The position numbers and the translations under genes are program-made. DNA of 64,000 nucleotides, from the NCBI RefSeq assembly GCF_000518785.1, contig NZ_JAEG01000009.1, forward strand, positions 186,001 through 250,000, read 5' to 3'. The stretch comes from Paenirhizobium selenitireducens ATCC BAA-1503. GTDB taxonomy: Bacteria > Pseudomonadota > Alphaproteobacteria > Rhizobiales > Rhizobiaceae. This document shows positions 55,365 through 64,000 of this stretch, piece by piece. The notes beneath the pieces are model-generated. The model was given only the letters and a program-made list of their open reading frames with translations. It was not told the DNA's origin and did not search any database. Position 1 is the first letter of the stretch. Each line of letters opens with the position of its first letter.

Positions 55365-56150
55365 TCAGCCGACCACCTCGGCTCCAAGCCGCTGCGAAAG
55401 CCGGGATGCAACACTGCATACATTGGCGGAGAAAGCTGCACGGTCATCCGCCGACAGATCTTCGGAATCCACGCTGATCAAGACCGCAGCAACCGGGCGG
55501 TTGAGCGAGTTGACGACTGCGGCGGCGAAATTCGTGACGCCACGCTGACATTGGCCAATCTCGACAGCAACGCCCTCGATCCTGATCTGGCGAAGCTCGG
55601 AACCGAGCGCTTCTACCCCCGCCACCGAATTTTCCGTAAGTGCCTCGGGGAAGCGCGCATTGAAGACCCTTTGGACCTCGTGATCTGGCCAACGCGCCAG
55701 GATCGCCTTGCCGGCAGCGCAGAAGGCGGCAGGCAAACGCATTCCGGGCCTGACGGCAAAGCGCGCCAGGGCGTTGGTCTGGCGGGCGGCGATGAACACC
55801 ACGTCGACGTCGTCCAGAATACACAGGGAGACGACGGAATCGCTGACCTCCCCGGATTGATCCCAAATCGCCGCGAACTCCACCGCGATATCGGTCTGCC
55901 GCTCGAAAGCGTTGGACCATTTCACGATATGCGGACCCAGAACGAAAGTCTGGTCCGGACGGCGGATGAGCAAGCCGAGCTGCGCCAGGGTGGTGCAAAG
56001 CCCATGCACGGTACTCTTGGGAAGCGCGGTTGCACGCGCGAGGTCGGAAACGGTGGGATACCGTTTGGCACCGGAAACGATGTCCAGGATGATAGACGCC
56101 CTTTCCACCGCAGGAACCAGCTTCTGCCGCAGGGTCTCCTCTTCGCCCAA
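55365..56150 (-). CDS. IclR-family transcriptional regulator (paralogue)
   Basis: A 261-residue regulator with HTH (VSDLARATALPKSTVHGLC) and IclR effector domain. It starts at a TTG with GGGAGG eight bases upstream. It is convergent with the hydrolase gene and divergent from the AraC gene. It is clearly related to the IclR protein at 53488-54312, sharing LIRR.DQTF.LGPH and EFAAIWD, so one probably arose by duplication. Confidence 0.9.
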   Translation of the reverse strand: MGEEETLRQKLVPAVERASIILDIVSGAKRYPTVSDLARATALPKSTVHGLCTTLAQLGLLIRRPDQTFVLGPHIVKWSNAFERQTDIAVEFAAIWDQSGEVSDSVVSLCILDDVDVVFIAARQTNALARFAVRPGMRLPAAFCAAGKAILARWPDHEVQRVFNARFPEALTENSVAGVEALGSELRQIRIEGVAVEIGQCQRGVTNFAAAVVNSLNRPVAAVLISVDSEDLSADDRAAFSANVCSVASRLSQRLGAEVVG

Positions 56151-56240
56151 CTGGTTCCTCCCGGATCGCTTGTCACTGTCGATATCCTATCACTTCACCC
56201 ATCGGGCAAGTCAATTCGCCTTGACCGCACTTGCCTTGGT

Positions 56241-56281
56241 CGAGCTCTTTTTCAAACCGGGAATCTTGCTATAGTGACATC
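56241..56281 (+). promoter_or_regulatory. Candidate araC promoter, possibly leaderless
   Basis: A good -10 box TATAGT at 56270-56275 stands only six bases before the ATG, with a weak CTTTTT 17 bases upstream. No Shine-Dalgarno precedes the start, so the mRNA may begin at or next to the ATG. Confidence 0.35.
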
Positions 56282-57124
56282 ATGACGGCAGCTGTACGTG
56301 TCATGTTGGGTAGTTTTGGCCGGGTTGCGCTCGTCGAACTGGGGCATTGCCTGGTACGACATGCGCATCCCCATTACCATATGCTGTTCAAGGTGGCCGG
56401 CGCGGATACCAATTTCATTGTCGATGACAAGCTGACCCCCCTGACGGATGGCTCCGCTGTACTCGTCGATGCGTGGCGCCCGCACGAATTCGTCTACCGT
56501 CCCGGACAGCCTTCGACGCAGATCCTCGCACTCTACATGGATTCCGATTGGCTGGCCTCACTCGGCGCCGATAGCGGCGAAACAAACCCGCTGCATTTCT
56601 TCAGATCCGCTGCAGGTCACGTTTCCCAGTCCAGTCATCGCATCCTAATGGCGATCGTGGAATGCATGAATGGCACCTCACCTTCGAAGGCCGATACCGA
56701 ATTTCTCCTGAGCCAGCTGGTGCTCTCCATTCTTTTTCAGCCTTCATGGTCGGACAATGCCCCGTCGCAAGCTGGAAGGCTCAACCTCGTCGACTGGCGC
56801 ATTCGCAAGGCTGTCAAATACCTTCAGCACAGTCACGGCGACTTCGAAACGATCGCGGACGTCATTGCGGAAATGGGCATGAGCCGGGCGAATTTCTTTC
56901 GCCAGTTCAAAGCCTGCACCGGCATGTCCCCGGGCCTGTTCCAGAACGTGGTTCGCCTTGAGCAAGCCATCCGGCTTACGATCGATTCCCAGGACAGCTT
57001 GAGCGCTGCGGCAAGCAGTCTCGGCTTCTCAGATCCCGCTCATTTCAGCCGCTTCTTCCGGAACCACACTGCCGTCTCTCCACGGCTCTACCGACAGGGT
57101 GCATCCGATCTATTGGCACGTTAG
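56282..57124 (+). CDS. AraC-family transcriptional regulator
   Basis: A 280-residue regulator: N-terminal cupin-like sensing domain (RHAHPHYHMLFKVAG near residue 25, with HxHxH) and C-terminal double HTH (residues about 180-275; IADVIAEMGMSRANFFRQFK and AASSLGFSDPAHFSRFFRNH). It is divergent from the second IclR gene. An upstream ATG at 56231 is in frame but lies in the intergenic region. Target unknown; the nearby catabolic operon is the natural candidate. Confidence 0.88.
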   Translation: MTAAVRVMLGSFGRVALVELGHCLVRHAHPHYHMLFKVAGADTNFIVDDKLTPLTDGSAVLVDAWRPHEFVYRPGQPSTQILALYMDSDWLASLGADSGETNPLHFFRSAAGHVSQSSHRILMAIVECMNGTSPSKADTEFLLSQLVLSILFQPSWSDNAPSQAGRLNLVDWRIRKAVKYLQHSHGDFETIADVIAEMGMSRANFFRQFKACTGMSPGLFQNVVRLEQAIRLTIDSQDSLSAAASSLGFSDPAHFSRFFRNHTAVSPRLYRQGASDLLAR

Positions 57125-57400
57125 GCTCTGCCATCCGCCGACCGCCATCAGCTTGATGAAGGATGCCGGCCCTTGACCGGGCGAGACACGCACGGCGCTG
57201 ATCCATTCGGATGTTGTGACCCATTTCGCGCGGCCCTCAAAGTGCAACCGGCCAGTCTCCTGAACCAGCCGAACTGCGTGTCTTTGCGGGAGAGATCCAG
57301 CCCAACCTGCTGTTTCATTGTGATGTCCTCCCCTTCTCAGCGGGAACAGAGTGCCGTCGTCGGGGTGACCGGGATATGCCGGCAGCAATTGCGTCGCCAT
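57125..57400 (-). pseudogene. Decayed IS110-type transposase start
   Basis: On the minus strand an ATG at 57318, after GGGGAGGAC, opens MKQQVGLDLSRKDTQF, which looks like the DEDD-transposase N terminus of IS110 elements. The expected continuation, LVQETGRLHFEGRAK, is found only in the next reading frame from about 57265, so there is a frameshift, and the sequence stops matching soon after. No inverted repeats are seen. Assignment from pattern only; the rest of the gap to the Rrf2 gene shows its promoter and little else. Confidence 0.45.
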
Positions 57401-57512
57401 GCAGAGACGCCAGACAGGGCGCCCTGCCCGGCGTAGGCGTCAATCCCGACCCGGCCAGCCGAATTGCCGCGAACGCCATCCGAACACGCGGGGCTTTCAA
57501 GGCCTCCATGGA

Positions 57513-57541
57513 TTGACAAATCGAATATAAGAAACGATATG
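57513..57541 (+). promoter_or_regulatory. Candidate promoter of the Rrf2/NsrR gene
   Basis: A perfect -35 TTGACA (57513-57518) and a weak -10 GATATG (57536-57541) with 17-base spacing, in an AT-rich patch between the transposase remnant and the Rrf2 gene. Confidence 0.4.
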
Positions 57542-57592
57542 AATCGCTTGCGCCCCTGATTGTACAGGGTTTGCTTTTCTGCGGCCCCTACG

Positions 57593-58021
57593 ATGCAACT
57601 CACACAGTTCTCTGACTACGCACTTCGTCTCATGATGGTTGTCGCTTGCAAGAAGGGCGAACTCATCACGATAGAAGAGGCCGCAGTTACTTACGGCATT
57701 TCTCGCGCACACCTGATGAAGGTCGCTCAATTGCTTGTAAGGCAGGGTTTCCTGATCTCGGTTCGCGGGCGTTCAGGCGGCTTGACACTTTCGAGGCCGC
57801 CGGCAAGCATTTTGATCGGTGACATCGTGCGGGCGACCGAAACCGATTTCGCGATGGTCGAATGCATGCAGCGCGGCAATCGCTGCAAGATCACGCCGGC
57901 GTGCCGCTTGCGCGGGATTCTTGGCGATGCCGTTGCCGCCTTCCTGAACGTGTTGGATCGCTTTAGTCTTGAGGACTTGCTCCTGTCGCCTGAGGATTTC
58001 GGATTTCCTGCTGCGGCTTGA
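57593..58021 (+). CDS. nsrR: Rrf2-family iron-sulfur regulator, NsrR-like
   Basis: A 142-residue regulator with a winged HTH (ITIEEAAVTYGISRAHLMKV) and three Cys (Cys91, Cys98, Cys104) in ECMQRGNRCKITPACRL, the C-x6-C-x5-C pattern that holds the [4Fe-4S] or [2Fe-2S] cluster of NsrR. The start MQLTQFSDYALR is the family N terminus. It would sense nitric oxide. Its position beside the nos genes supports NsrR over other Rrf2 types such as RirA. Confidence 0.82.
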   Translation: MQLTQFSDYALRLMMVVACKKGELITIEEAAVTYGISRAHLMKVAQLLVRQGFLISVRGRSGGLTLSRPPASILIGDIVRATETDFAMVECMQRGNRCKITPACRLRGILGDAVAAFLNVLDRFSLEDLLLSPEDFGFPAAA

Positions 58022-58050
58022 GACGTGATGGGCTGCCCACCTACCGATAG

Positions 58051-58893
58051 CTAGCCCTGTGCCCTGACTGCGTGAAGGCATCGGATGAGACTACCCGCCA
58101 GTTCCTGCGCACGGAGCTTGGTCTCCTCGTTCCTCGCCCTGTCCGAGAAATCCAGATAAAAGTCCAACAGAAACTGGCAAAGTGGCAGCAGACCTCCAGC
58201 GACGCGGTCAGAAACCGCTCCAAGCGACGGACAGGGGGATAGCGGCGGCACCAAGAGCTCCCGGCTTCTTTGTCGGGCCTCGCTGGCCAGCGCCGCCAAT
58301 TGCTCTGCTTCCTTGCCCGTGGAGCGGAGAGCCCGTTCCTCCAGCAATTGCGAGAGCCGCGCTTCGAGGCTCGATGGCGTGGTGCCGGCGCCACTCACAG
58401 CAAGGTTTCGCTCATCGTGAAACGCAAGGCGCCGTGCTCGCCTGAGCGTCGCGACATGAGCCAGTTCCTCCCTCGCCATGCGCTCGGCGGCGTGGCGGAT
58501 ATCGTCGTTTTGCGCATGCGCCGCGACATAGGTCCAGAAGACGAAGGCGCGCTCCTCATTGCGCACCGCAGTGGAAAAGGCGCGGTAGGAACTGAGCAAT
58601 TCGGGCGCGACGAGGAACGCACCCTCGTCATCGAACATCGGCGGCAGTTGAGGCACGGCGGGTGGAGTAGCGAGGTGCGCCCGCCCGATCCAGCGCTCGA
58701 CATTGCCGAGATGCCCTTCTTCCTCCGCCCTCAGCGCCTCGAAGACCTCGGCAAGATCTGGACGGTCCTCGTGTCGCATGCGCTCAGCAAGCGCCACATA
58801 GCCGGCGATCGCCTCCTGCTCCATCGCCCGGGCGAGCGCCAACAGCTCGTCCATCGACTTGACGGCCCAGGGCTCGCCTCTGTTGTCCGTCAT
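58051..58893 (-). CDS. Ferritin-like diiron protein (rubrerythrin-like)
   Basis: A 280-residue helical protein with two ferritin-like half-motifs: Glu near residue 27 with EEGH (Glu58, His61), and Glu113/114 with EELAH (Glu143, His146). The first 150 residues are a four-helix diiron bundle; the rest is a basic helical C-terminal region without a rubredoxin-type Cys domain. It is divergent from nosR and shares its promoter region, so it may be made in low oxygen or under nitric-oxide stress. Its reaction (peroxide, NO or iron handling) cannot be told from sequence. Confidence 0.75.
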   Translation of the reverse strand: MTDNRGEPWAVKSMDELLALARAMEQEAIAGYVALAERMRHEDRPDLAEVFEALRAEEEGHLGNVERWIGRAHLATPPAVPQLPPMFDDEGAFLVAPELLSSYRAFSTAVRNEERAFVFWTYVAAHAQNDDIRHAAERMAREELAHVATLRRARRLAFHDERNLAVSGAGTTPSSLEARLSQLLEERALRSTGKEAEQLAALASEARQRSRELLVPPLSPCPSLGAVSDRVAGGLLPLCQFLLDFYLDFSDRARNEETKLRAQELAGSLIRCLHAVRAQG

Positions 58894-58968
58894 GACACTC
58901 CTCCAGATTGATCTCTCAGGCCTTCACTCGACCATTTACATCATGCCTAATAGATACATGTGTTATAT

Positions 58969-58982
58969 TTGATTTGAATCAA
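58969..58982. promoter_or_regulatory. FNR/NnrR-type box before nosR
   Basis: TTGATTTGAATCAA is a perfect match to TTGAT-N4-ATCAA, the site of FNR-, FixK- and NnrR-type regulators. It lies about 78 bases before the nosR ATG and 82 before the divergent ferritin-like gene, so both may be induced without oxygen or by nitric oxide. Confidence 0.82.
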
Positions 58983-59053
58983 CGAGTTTTTGCATTAGCC
59001 TGAATAAACACCGCTTTGCCCCACGGGGCGGACCCCTGAAAAAGACGAGGCCG

Positions 59054-61372
59054 ATGACAGAGCGCGCGACACTTCAGCACCGCATTCCTTCACTTCCGGC
59101 CTTGTCTGCGCTTGTCGTGGTCGTCCTGCTGGCGATCATTTCCTTCGCGTCACCCGGCCATGCCGCAGGCCAGCTTGCCGCCTATCTGGAAAAGGTCGAG
59201 CCGGGCGAGCTGTTCGACGGAGCCGACCGGTTCGGCGAGCTCAGCGGCGATCCGGCGATCGCGCCGGTCACGCGCGGTGACGAACTGCTCGGCTATGCCT
59301 ATCTCAATTCCGACTTCTCCAGCTCCATCGGATATTCGGGCAAGCCGATCCATATCGTCGTCGGCATCGATCCAAAGGGCGTGATCCGCGGCTTCAAGCT
59401 GGTCGACCACAAGGAGCCGATCGTCCTGATCGGCATTCCGGAGGAAAAGGTCGTCGCCTCCATGAATGCCCTGATCGACAAGGACATGGGCCGCGTCGCC
59501 TCGGGCGCCGAGCGCCCGCCGCAGGTCGACATCGTCAGCGGCGCAACCGTCACCGTGCTGGTCATGGGCGACAGCGTGTCACGCGCCGCCGTTCAGCTCA
59601 TTCGCAGCAATCGCCTCGGCGTGGACCTGGCGACCGGCGTGGCGGCCGCGACCGAAATTCGCAAGCTCGACCTGTCAAAGACCGAAACCGGCGACTGGCA
59701 GACGCTGCTCGGCGACGGCTCGGTACGCAGCCTGCGCATGACGGTCGGCGAGGTCTCCGACGCCTTCCGCCAAGCGGGACAGACGATCTCGGCCGACAAG
59801 CCGGAAACGAAGACGCCACAGGACCGCTTCATCGACCTCTATCTCGCCCCTGTCAGCGTTCCGGCGATCGGCCGGTCCCTTCTCGGCGACGCCGCCTATG
59901 ACCGTCTGGCCCACAAGCTGAAGCCCGGGCAGTCGGCCATTCTCGTCGCCGGCGAAGGCGCCTATTCGTTCAAGGGCTCGGGCTATGTGCGCGGCGGCAT
60001 CTTCGACCGGATCGAGCTGCTGCAGAGCGGCCAGGGCGTGCGCTTCCGCGACCGGGACCATACCCGCATTCCCGCCCTTGCCGCCGACGGCGCGCCGCGC
60101 CTGCGTGAAATCGCGCTCTTCGTCGTGCCGACCGAATTCGTCTTCGACGTCACCCAGCCGTTCGAATTGCAGATGCTCGTGCAGCGCAGTGCCGAGGGGC
60201 GCAACAAATCGGTGCTGCCCTACAACCTTTCCTACATCCTGCCCGACAAGTATGTGACCGTCGAAAAGCTCGCAGCACCGGCCGCCCCCCCGGCCGCGGC
60301 CGTTCCGGCGGCAGGGGCCGATCAGGCGCCGGCTCCCGGCGGCGACAGGCTGACCGACCAGCAGGTCGCAGACGGCCAGCCGCTGTGGATGCGCATCTGG
60401 GACATGAACCGCATCAACATCGGCATCACCATCGCCGCGCTCCTCGTGCTGACCGGCATCTTCTTCTTCCAGGACTGGCTGGTGAAGCGCCCGGTGCTGT
60501 TTGCCTGGGTTCGCCGCGGCTATCTCCTGTTCACGCTCGTCTGGCTCGGATGGTACGCCAATGCCCAGTTGTCGGTGGTCAATGTCCTGACCTTCGCCAA
60601 TTCGCTGATGACGGGCTTCAACTGGGAATTCTTCCTGTCGGCGCCGCTGATCTTCATTCTCTGGGCCTCGGTCGCTGCCGGGCTGCTGTTCTGGGGCCGC
60701 GGACCGTTCTGCGGCTGGCTCTGCCCCTTCGGCGCGCTGCAGGAGCTGACCAACAACGTCGCGCAATGGCTGAAGGTGCCGCAGATCCGCCTGCCCTGGG
60801 GCCTGCACGAACGCCTCTGGCCGATCAAGTACATCATCTTCCTTGGGCTTTTCGGTCTGTCGCTCTATTCGCTGGCGCTCGCCGAAATGTTCTCGGAGGT
60901 CGAGCCGTTCAAGACCGCGATCGTGCTGAAATTCGCCCGCGAATGGCCCTTCGTCATCTTCGCGCTCACCATGCTGTCGGCCGGCCTGTTCATCGAGCGC
61001 TTCTACTGCCGCTATCTGTGCCCGCTTGGTGCCGCACTCGCCATCCCCGGCCGCATCCGCATGTTCGAATGGCTGAAGCGCTATCCCGAATGCGGTTCGC
61101 CCTGCCAGCGCTGCGCCAAGGAATGTCCCGTCCAGTCGATTCATCCGGAGGGGCAGATCAACGTCAACGAGTGCATCTACTGCATGCACTGTCAGGAACT
61201 CTACCACGACGACCACCGCTGTCCGCACATGATCCAGGTGCGGCTGAAGCGGGAGAAGTTCTCCGCCCTTTCGACGTCGACGTCCCGGGGCGAGGCCCCG
61301 GCCAAGGTCGCCGTCACCCACAATGGCGCTCCGATCGGCAAAGCCGGCGGCGCGACCGAACAGACTGCGTGA
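59054..61372 (+). CDS. nosR: NosR, membrane flavo-iron-sulfur protein for nitrous oxide reduction
   Basis: A 772-residue protein. After a signal-anchor (residues about 17-38) comes a periplasmic FMN-binding domain with the covalent-flavin motif SGAT at residues 162-165, an Ala/Pro-rich linker near 405-430, five or so transmembrane helices, the CGWLCP and CRYLCP motifs, and two cytoplasmic [4Fe-4S] clusters (CGSPCQRCAKECP; CIYCMHCQELY). NosR passes electrons toward, and is needed for expression and activity of, NosZ. First gene of the nos operon. Confidence 0.95.
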   Translation: MTERATLQHRIPSLPALSALVVVVLLAIISFASPGHAAGQLAAYLEKVEPGELFDGADRFGELSGDPAIAPVTRGDELLGYAYLNSDFSSSIGYSGKPIHIVVGIDPKGVIRGFKLVDHKEPIVLIGIPEEKVVASMNALIDKDMGRVASGAERPPQVDIVSGATVTVLVMGDSVSRAAVQLIRSNRLGVDLATGVAAATEIRKLDLSKTETGDWQTLLGDGSVRSLRMTVGEVSDAFRQAGQTISADKPETKTPQDRFIDLYLAPVSVPAIGRSLLGDAAYDRLAHKLKPGQSAILVAGEGAYSFKGSGYVRGGIFDRIELLQSGQGVRFRDRDHTRIPALAADGAPRLREIALFVVPTEFVFDVTQPFELQMLVQRSAEGRNKSVLPYNLSYILPDKYVTVEKLAAPAAPPAAAVPAAGADQAPAPGGDRLTDQQVADGQPLWMRIWDMNRINIGITIAALLVLTGIFFFQDWLVKRPVLFAWVRRGYLLFTLVWLGWYANAQLSVVNVLTFANSLMTGFNWEFFLSAPLIFILWASVAAGLLFWGRGPFCGWLCPFGALQELTNNVAQWLKVPQIRLPWGLHERLWPIKYIIFLGLFGLSLYSLALAEMFSEVEPFKTAIVLKFAREWPFVIFALTMLSAGLFIERFYCRYLCPLGAALAIPGRIRMFEWLKRYPECGSPCQRCAKECPVQSIHPEGQINVNECIYCMHCQELYHDDHRCPHMIQVRLKREKFSALSTSTSRGEAPAKVAVTHNGAPIGKAGGATEQTA

Positions 61373-61396
61373 TCAACCAACCAAGGAGAGGCAATC

Positions 61397-63316
61397 ATGT
61401 CAAACGAAGAGAACCAGATGCGCTTGAACCGGCGCCAGATGCTGGGTTCCACGGCTTTCGTGGCGGCAGCGGGTGCAGCGACCGTCGGGGGAGCGATCAG
61501 CCTCACCGGTGGCTCGGCGACGCCGGCGGCAGCTCAAGGCTCGGATGAGCACAGCTATGAAGTGAAGCCCGGCGAACTGGATGAATATTATACCTTCTTC
61601 TCCAGCGGTCAGTCAGGCGAAGTCCGCATCGTCGGCCTGCCGTCGATGCGCGAACTCATGCGCATCCCCGTATTCAACCGCTGCAGCGCCACCGGCTGGG
61701 GCCTGACCAACGAGAGCCGCAAGGTGCTGTCCGAGGGCATGCTGCCGGAAGACCGCGAATTCATGGCGGATCGCGGCGGCATCTTCATGAACGGCGACCT
61801 TCACCACCCGCATCTCTCCTTCACCGACGGCACCTATGACGGCCGCTATCTCTATGCCAACGACAAGGCCAATACGCGCGTCTGCCGCATTCGCCTCGAC
61901 GTCATGAAGTGCGACAAGATCATCCAGCTGCCGAACCAGCACACGGTTCATGGCCTGCGCGTGCAGAAATATCCGAAGACCGGCTATGTCTTCTGCAACG
62001 GCGAAGACCGCGTGCCGATCCCGAACGACGGCAAGATCCTCGACGACCACAAGCAGTACCACGCCATCTTCACCGCCGTGGACGGCGAGACGATGAAGGT
62101 CGCCTGGCAGGTCATGGTCGACGGCAATCTCGACAATGTCGACGCCGACTATCAGGGCAAATACGCGTTTGCGACCTGCTACAACTCGGAGGAAGGCGTC
62201 AATCTCGCCGAGATGATGGGCAACGAGCAGGACTGGATCGTCGTCTTCAATCTGAAGCGGATCGAGGAAGCCGTGGCCAAGGGCGACTTCAAGGAAATGG
62301 GCGGCGTCCCCGTCATCGACGGCCGCCACGGTTCGCCCTATACGCGTTACATCCCCGTCTCCAACAGCCCGCACGGCATGAACACAGCCCCCGACGGCAT
62401 CCACATCGTCGCCAACGGCAAGCTGTCGCCGACCGTCACCGTCTTCGACGTGCGCAAGTTCGACGACCTGTTCGACGACAAGATCAAGCCGCGCGACTGC
62501 GTTGTCGCCGAGCCGGAACTGGGCCTCGGACCGCTCCACACAGCCTATGACGGCAAGGGCAATGCCTACACCACGCTGTTCATCGACAGCCAGGTCTGCA
62601 AGTGGAACATCGAGGACGCCAGGAAGGCCTATGCCGGCGAGAAGGTCGATCCGATCCGCCAGAAGCTCGACGTGCACTATCAGCCGGGCCACAATCACAC
62701 CTCGATGGGCCAGACCAAGGAAGCCGACGGCAAGTGGCTGATCTCGCTCAACAAGTTCTCCAAGGACCGTTACCTGAACGTCGGTCCGCTGAAGCCGGAG
62801 AACGATCAGCTGATCGACATTTCCGGCGACGAGATGGTCATCGTCCACGACGGCCCGTCCTTCGCCGAGCCGCATGACGCCACCATCGTCCATGCCTCGA
62901 AGATCAACCCGGTGCATGTCTGGGATCGCAATGACCCGTTCTTCGCCGATGCGGTCGCCCAGGCCAAGATCGACGGCGTCGACCTGATGGCCGACAGCAC
63001 GGTCATCCGCGACGGCGACAAGGTCCGTGTCTACATGACCTCGGTCGCTCCGGCCTTTGGTCTGGAAAGCTTCCAGGTCAAGCAGGGCGACGAAGTCACC
63101 GTCTACGTGACCAATATCGACGAGGTGGAAGACCTGACCCACGGCTTCGCCATCATCAACTACGGCATCAACATGGAAGTCGGCCCGCAGGCCACCGCCT
63201 CGGTCACCTTCAAGGCCAACAAGCCGGGTGTCTGGTGGTATTACTGCTCGTGGTTCTGCCATGCCATGCACATGGAGATGAAGGGCCGCATGTTCGTCGA
63301 ACCCAAGGCGGCATGA
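61397..63316 (+). CDS. nosZ: Nitrous-oxide reductase NosZ (TAT-exported, clade I)
   Basis: A 639-residue periplasmic copper enzyme reducing N2O to N2. The twin-arginine signal is NRRQMLG near residue 12, followed by an Ala/Gly-rich segment. The beta-propeller carrying the CuZ histidines includes [21 protein letters not shown] and [10 protein letters not shown]. The C-terminal cupredoxin has the CuA motif [15 protein letters not shown] (C-x3-C-x3-H-x2-M). TAT export and the NosR partner indicate clade I. Good AGGAGAGG before the ATG; stop overlaps nosD. Confidence 0.97.
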   Translation: MSNEENQMRLNRRQMLGSTAFVAAAGAATVGGAISLTGGSATPAAAQGSDEHSYEVKPGELDEYYTFFSSGQSGEVRIVGLPSMRELMRIPVFNRCSATGWGLTNESRKVLSEGMLPEDREFMADRGGIFMNGDLHHPHLSFTDGTYDGRYLYANDKANTRVCRIRLDVMKCDKIIQLPNQHTVHGLRVQKYPKTGYVFCNGEDRVPIPNDGKILDDHKQYHAIFTAVDGETMKVAWQVMVDGNLDNVDADYQGKYAFATCYNSEEGVNLAEMMGNEQDWIVVFNLKRIEEAVAKGDFKEMGGVPVIDGRHGSPYTRYIPVSNSPHGMNTAPDGIHIVANGKLSPTVTVFDVRKFDDLFDDKIKPRDCVVAEPELGLGPLHTAYDGKGNAYTTLFIDSQVCKWNIEDARKAYAGEKVDPIRQKLDVHYQPGHNHTSMGQTKEADGKWLISLNKFSKDRYLNVGPLKPENDQLIDISGDEMVIVHDGPSFAEPHDATIVHASKINPVHVWDRNDPFFADAVAQAKIDGVDLMADSTVIRDGDKVRVYMTSVAPAFGLESFQVKQGDEVTVYVTNIDEVEDLTHGFAIINYGINMEVGPQATASVTFKANKPGVWWYYCSWFCHAMHMEMKGRMFVEPKAA

Positions 63317-64000
63317 TGATTGCTCGTCTCCTGACGACACGACTTGGAATGGCGGCCGTCCTGGCCGCCATTCCAGCCATGGCCAGTGCGGCGGACCTTG
63401 CGGTCTCGCCGACCGGTCCCGCATTGCAGGAAATCATCGCCGGGGCGACCGCCGGAGACGTGCTCGCCCTCGAGCCGGGCGCCTATGCCGGGCCGATCAC
63501 CATCGACAAGCCGCTGGTCATTGCAGGCAAGCCGGGGGCGACGATTGCCGGCAACGGCAAGGGCAGCGTGGTAACGATCGGGGCCCCGGGCGTGACCGTG
63601 CGCGGGCTTTCCGTCAGCGGCTCGGGCCGCGATCTCACCACCCGCGATTCGGGCATCTATGCCGGCCAGGCGGCAACCGGCGCGATCATCGAGGACAACA
63701 CCGTCACCGACAACCTGTTCGGCATCTACCTCTATGGCGCAGTGGACTCCGTTGCGCGCAACAACCGCATCACCGGCCTCCAGAGCGGACGCATGAGCGA
63801 GGCCGGCAGCGGTGTGACCATCTGGAATGCGCCGGGCGCCAAGGTGCTCGGCAACGACATCCGCTTCGGCCGCGACGGTATCGCCACCATGGCCAGCAAG
63901 CGCAACGTCTTCAGCCACAACCGGTTCAGCGACCTGCGCTTCGCCATTCACTACATGTACACGGACGACAGCGAAGTCACCGACAACGTCTCCACGCGCA
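63313..64000 (+). CDS. nosD: NosD, periplasmic copper-site maturation protein (3' end outside window)
   Basis: The first about 229 residues of NosD. A signal peptide ([19 protein letters not shown], cut near SA-A) is followed by parallel-beta-helix repeats (CASH type): [18 protein letters not shown] and [14 protein letters not shown]. NosD belongs to the NosDFY machinery that assembles the CuZ sulfide-bridged centre of NosZ. The ATG overlaps the nosZ stop (ATGA). NosF, NosY and NosL should follow beyond the window. Confidence 0.93.
   Translation, partial: MMIARLLTTRLGMAAVLAAIPAMASAADLAVSPTGPALQEIIAGATAGDVLALEPGAYAGPITIDKPLVIAGKPGATIAGNGKGSVVTIGAPGVTVRGLSVSGSGRDLTTRDSGIYAGQAATGAIIEDNTVTDNLFGIYLYGAVDSVARNNRITGLQSGRMSEAGSGVTIWNAPGAKVLGNDIRFGRDGIATMASKRNVFSHNRFSDLRFAIHYMYTDDSEVTDNVSTR

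Noticed and set aside
59675-63424. Long minus-strand frames of about 550 and 600 codons opposite nosR and nosZ
   Set aside because: The plus-strand nosR and nosZ carry all cofactor motifs; the antisense products have none.
1-64000. CRISPR arrays, tRNA or rRNA genes
   Set aside because: No regularly spaced direct repeats and no tRNA-like or rRNA-like stretches were seen on reading.

Overview
High-GC DNA of an alphaproteobacterium, most likely Hyphomicrobiales/Rhizobiaceae. The inference rests on gene content and style: dense chains of ABC-transporter operons with 1-4 bp start/stop overlaps, a TAT-type nosZ behind an FNR-type box, a BKACE (DUF849) enzyme, a complete aerobic phenylacetate (paa) locus, and a small RNA with repeated anti-Shine-Dalgarno loops of the kind called cuckoo RNAs in alphaproteobacteria. 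No tRNA, rRNA, CRISPR array or intact insertion sequence was seen. Both ends cut through genes. LAYOUT. 1-5574: polar amino-acid-type ABC transporter (first permease cut by the window edge), an N,N-dimethylformamidase-like hydrolase, a BKACE enzyme and an acetylpolyamine amidohydrolase; this reads as uptake plus stepwise breakdown of an amide or polyamine-like compound. 5645-7118: LysR regulator divergent from a hotdog thioesterase. 7174-9051: RecQ helicase, preceded by a multi-hairpin small RNA at about 9171-9345 (minus). 9493-18393: oligopeptide-type ABC transporter, M81 (MlrC-like) metallopeptidase, FAD oxidoreductase and RpiR regulator, all on minus. 18776-38584: the paa locus. One minus operon holds paaN, livKHMGF and a fused enoyl-CoA hydratase/3-hydroxyacyl-CoA dehydrogenase. 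A divergent plus operon holds paaG, paaI, paaK and a TetR gene. A second minus operon holds paaJ-A-B-C-D-E-Z behind paaX. Similar TetR-type palindromes lie at both divergent/operon-head regions. 39149-53312: a run of 12 same-strand genes (minus) that I judge to be the most unusual part of the window. It encodes an SCP2-like protein, alpha/beta hydrolase, metallo-beta-lactamase-fold lactonase-like enzyme, complete sugar/autoinducer-type ABC importer, a seven-helix proteorhodopsin-family protein whose retinal-binding lysine is an arginine, a flotillin, a small membrane protein, a sodium:solute symporter and a zinc alcohol dehydrogenase. It is flanked by a divergent IclR gene, a second alpha/beta hydrolase, a paralogous second IclR and an AraC regulator (53488-57124). 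57125-57400: probable decayed IS110-type transposase start. 57593-64000: nitrous-oxide respiration region: NsrR-like Rrf2 regulator, a ferritin-like diiron protein, nosR, nosZ and the start of nosD, with a perfect FNR/NnrR-type box TTGATTTGAATCAA before nosR. HOW IT FITS. The window is mostly catabolic uptake modules, each with its own transporter, hydrolases and local regulator, next to a denitrification block. The lysine-less rhodopsin inside a transporter/hydrolase/flotillin operon is the best candidate for an undescribed system.
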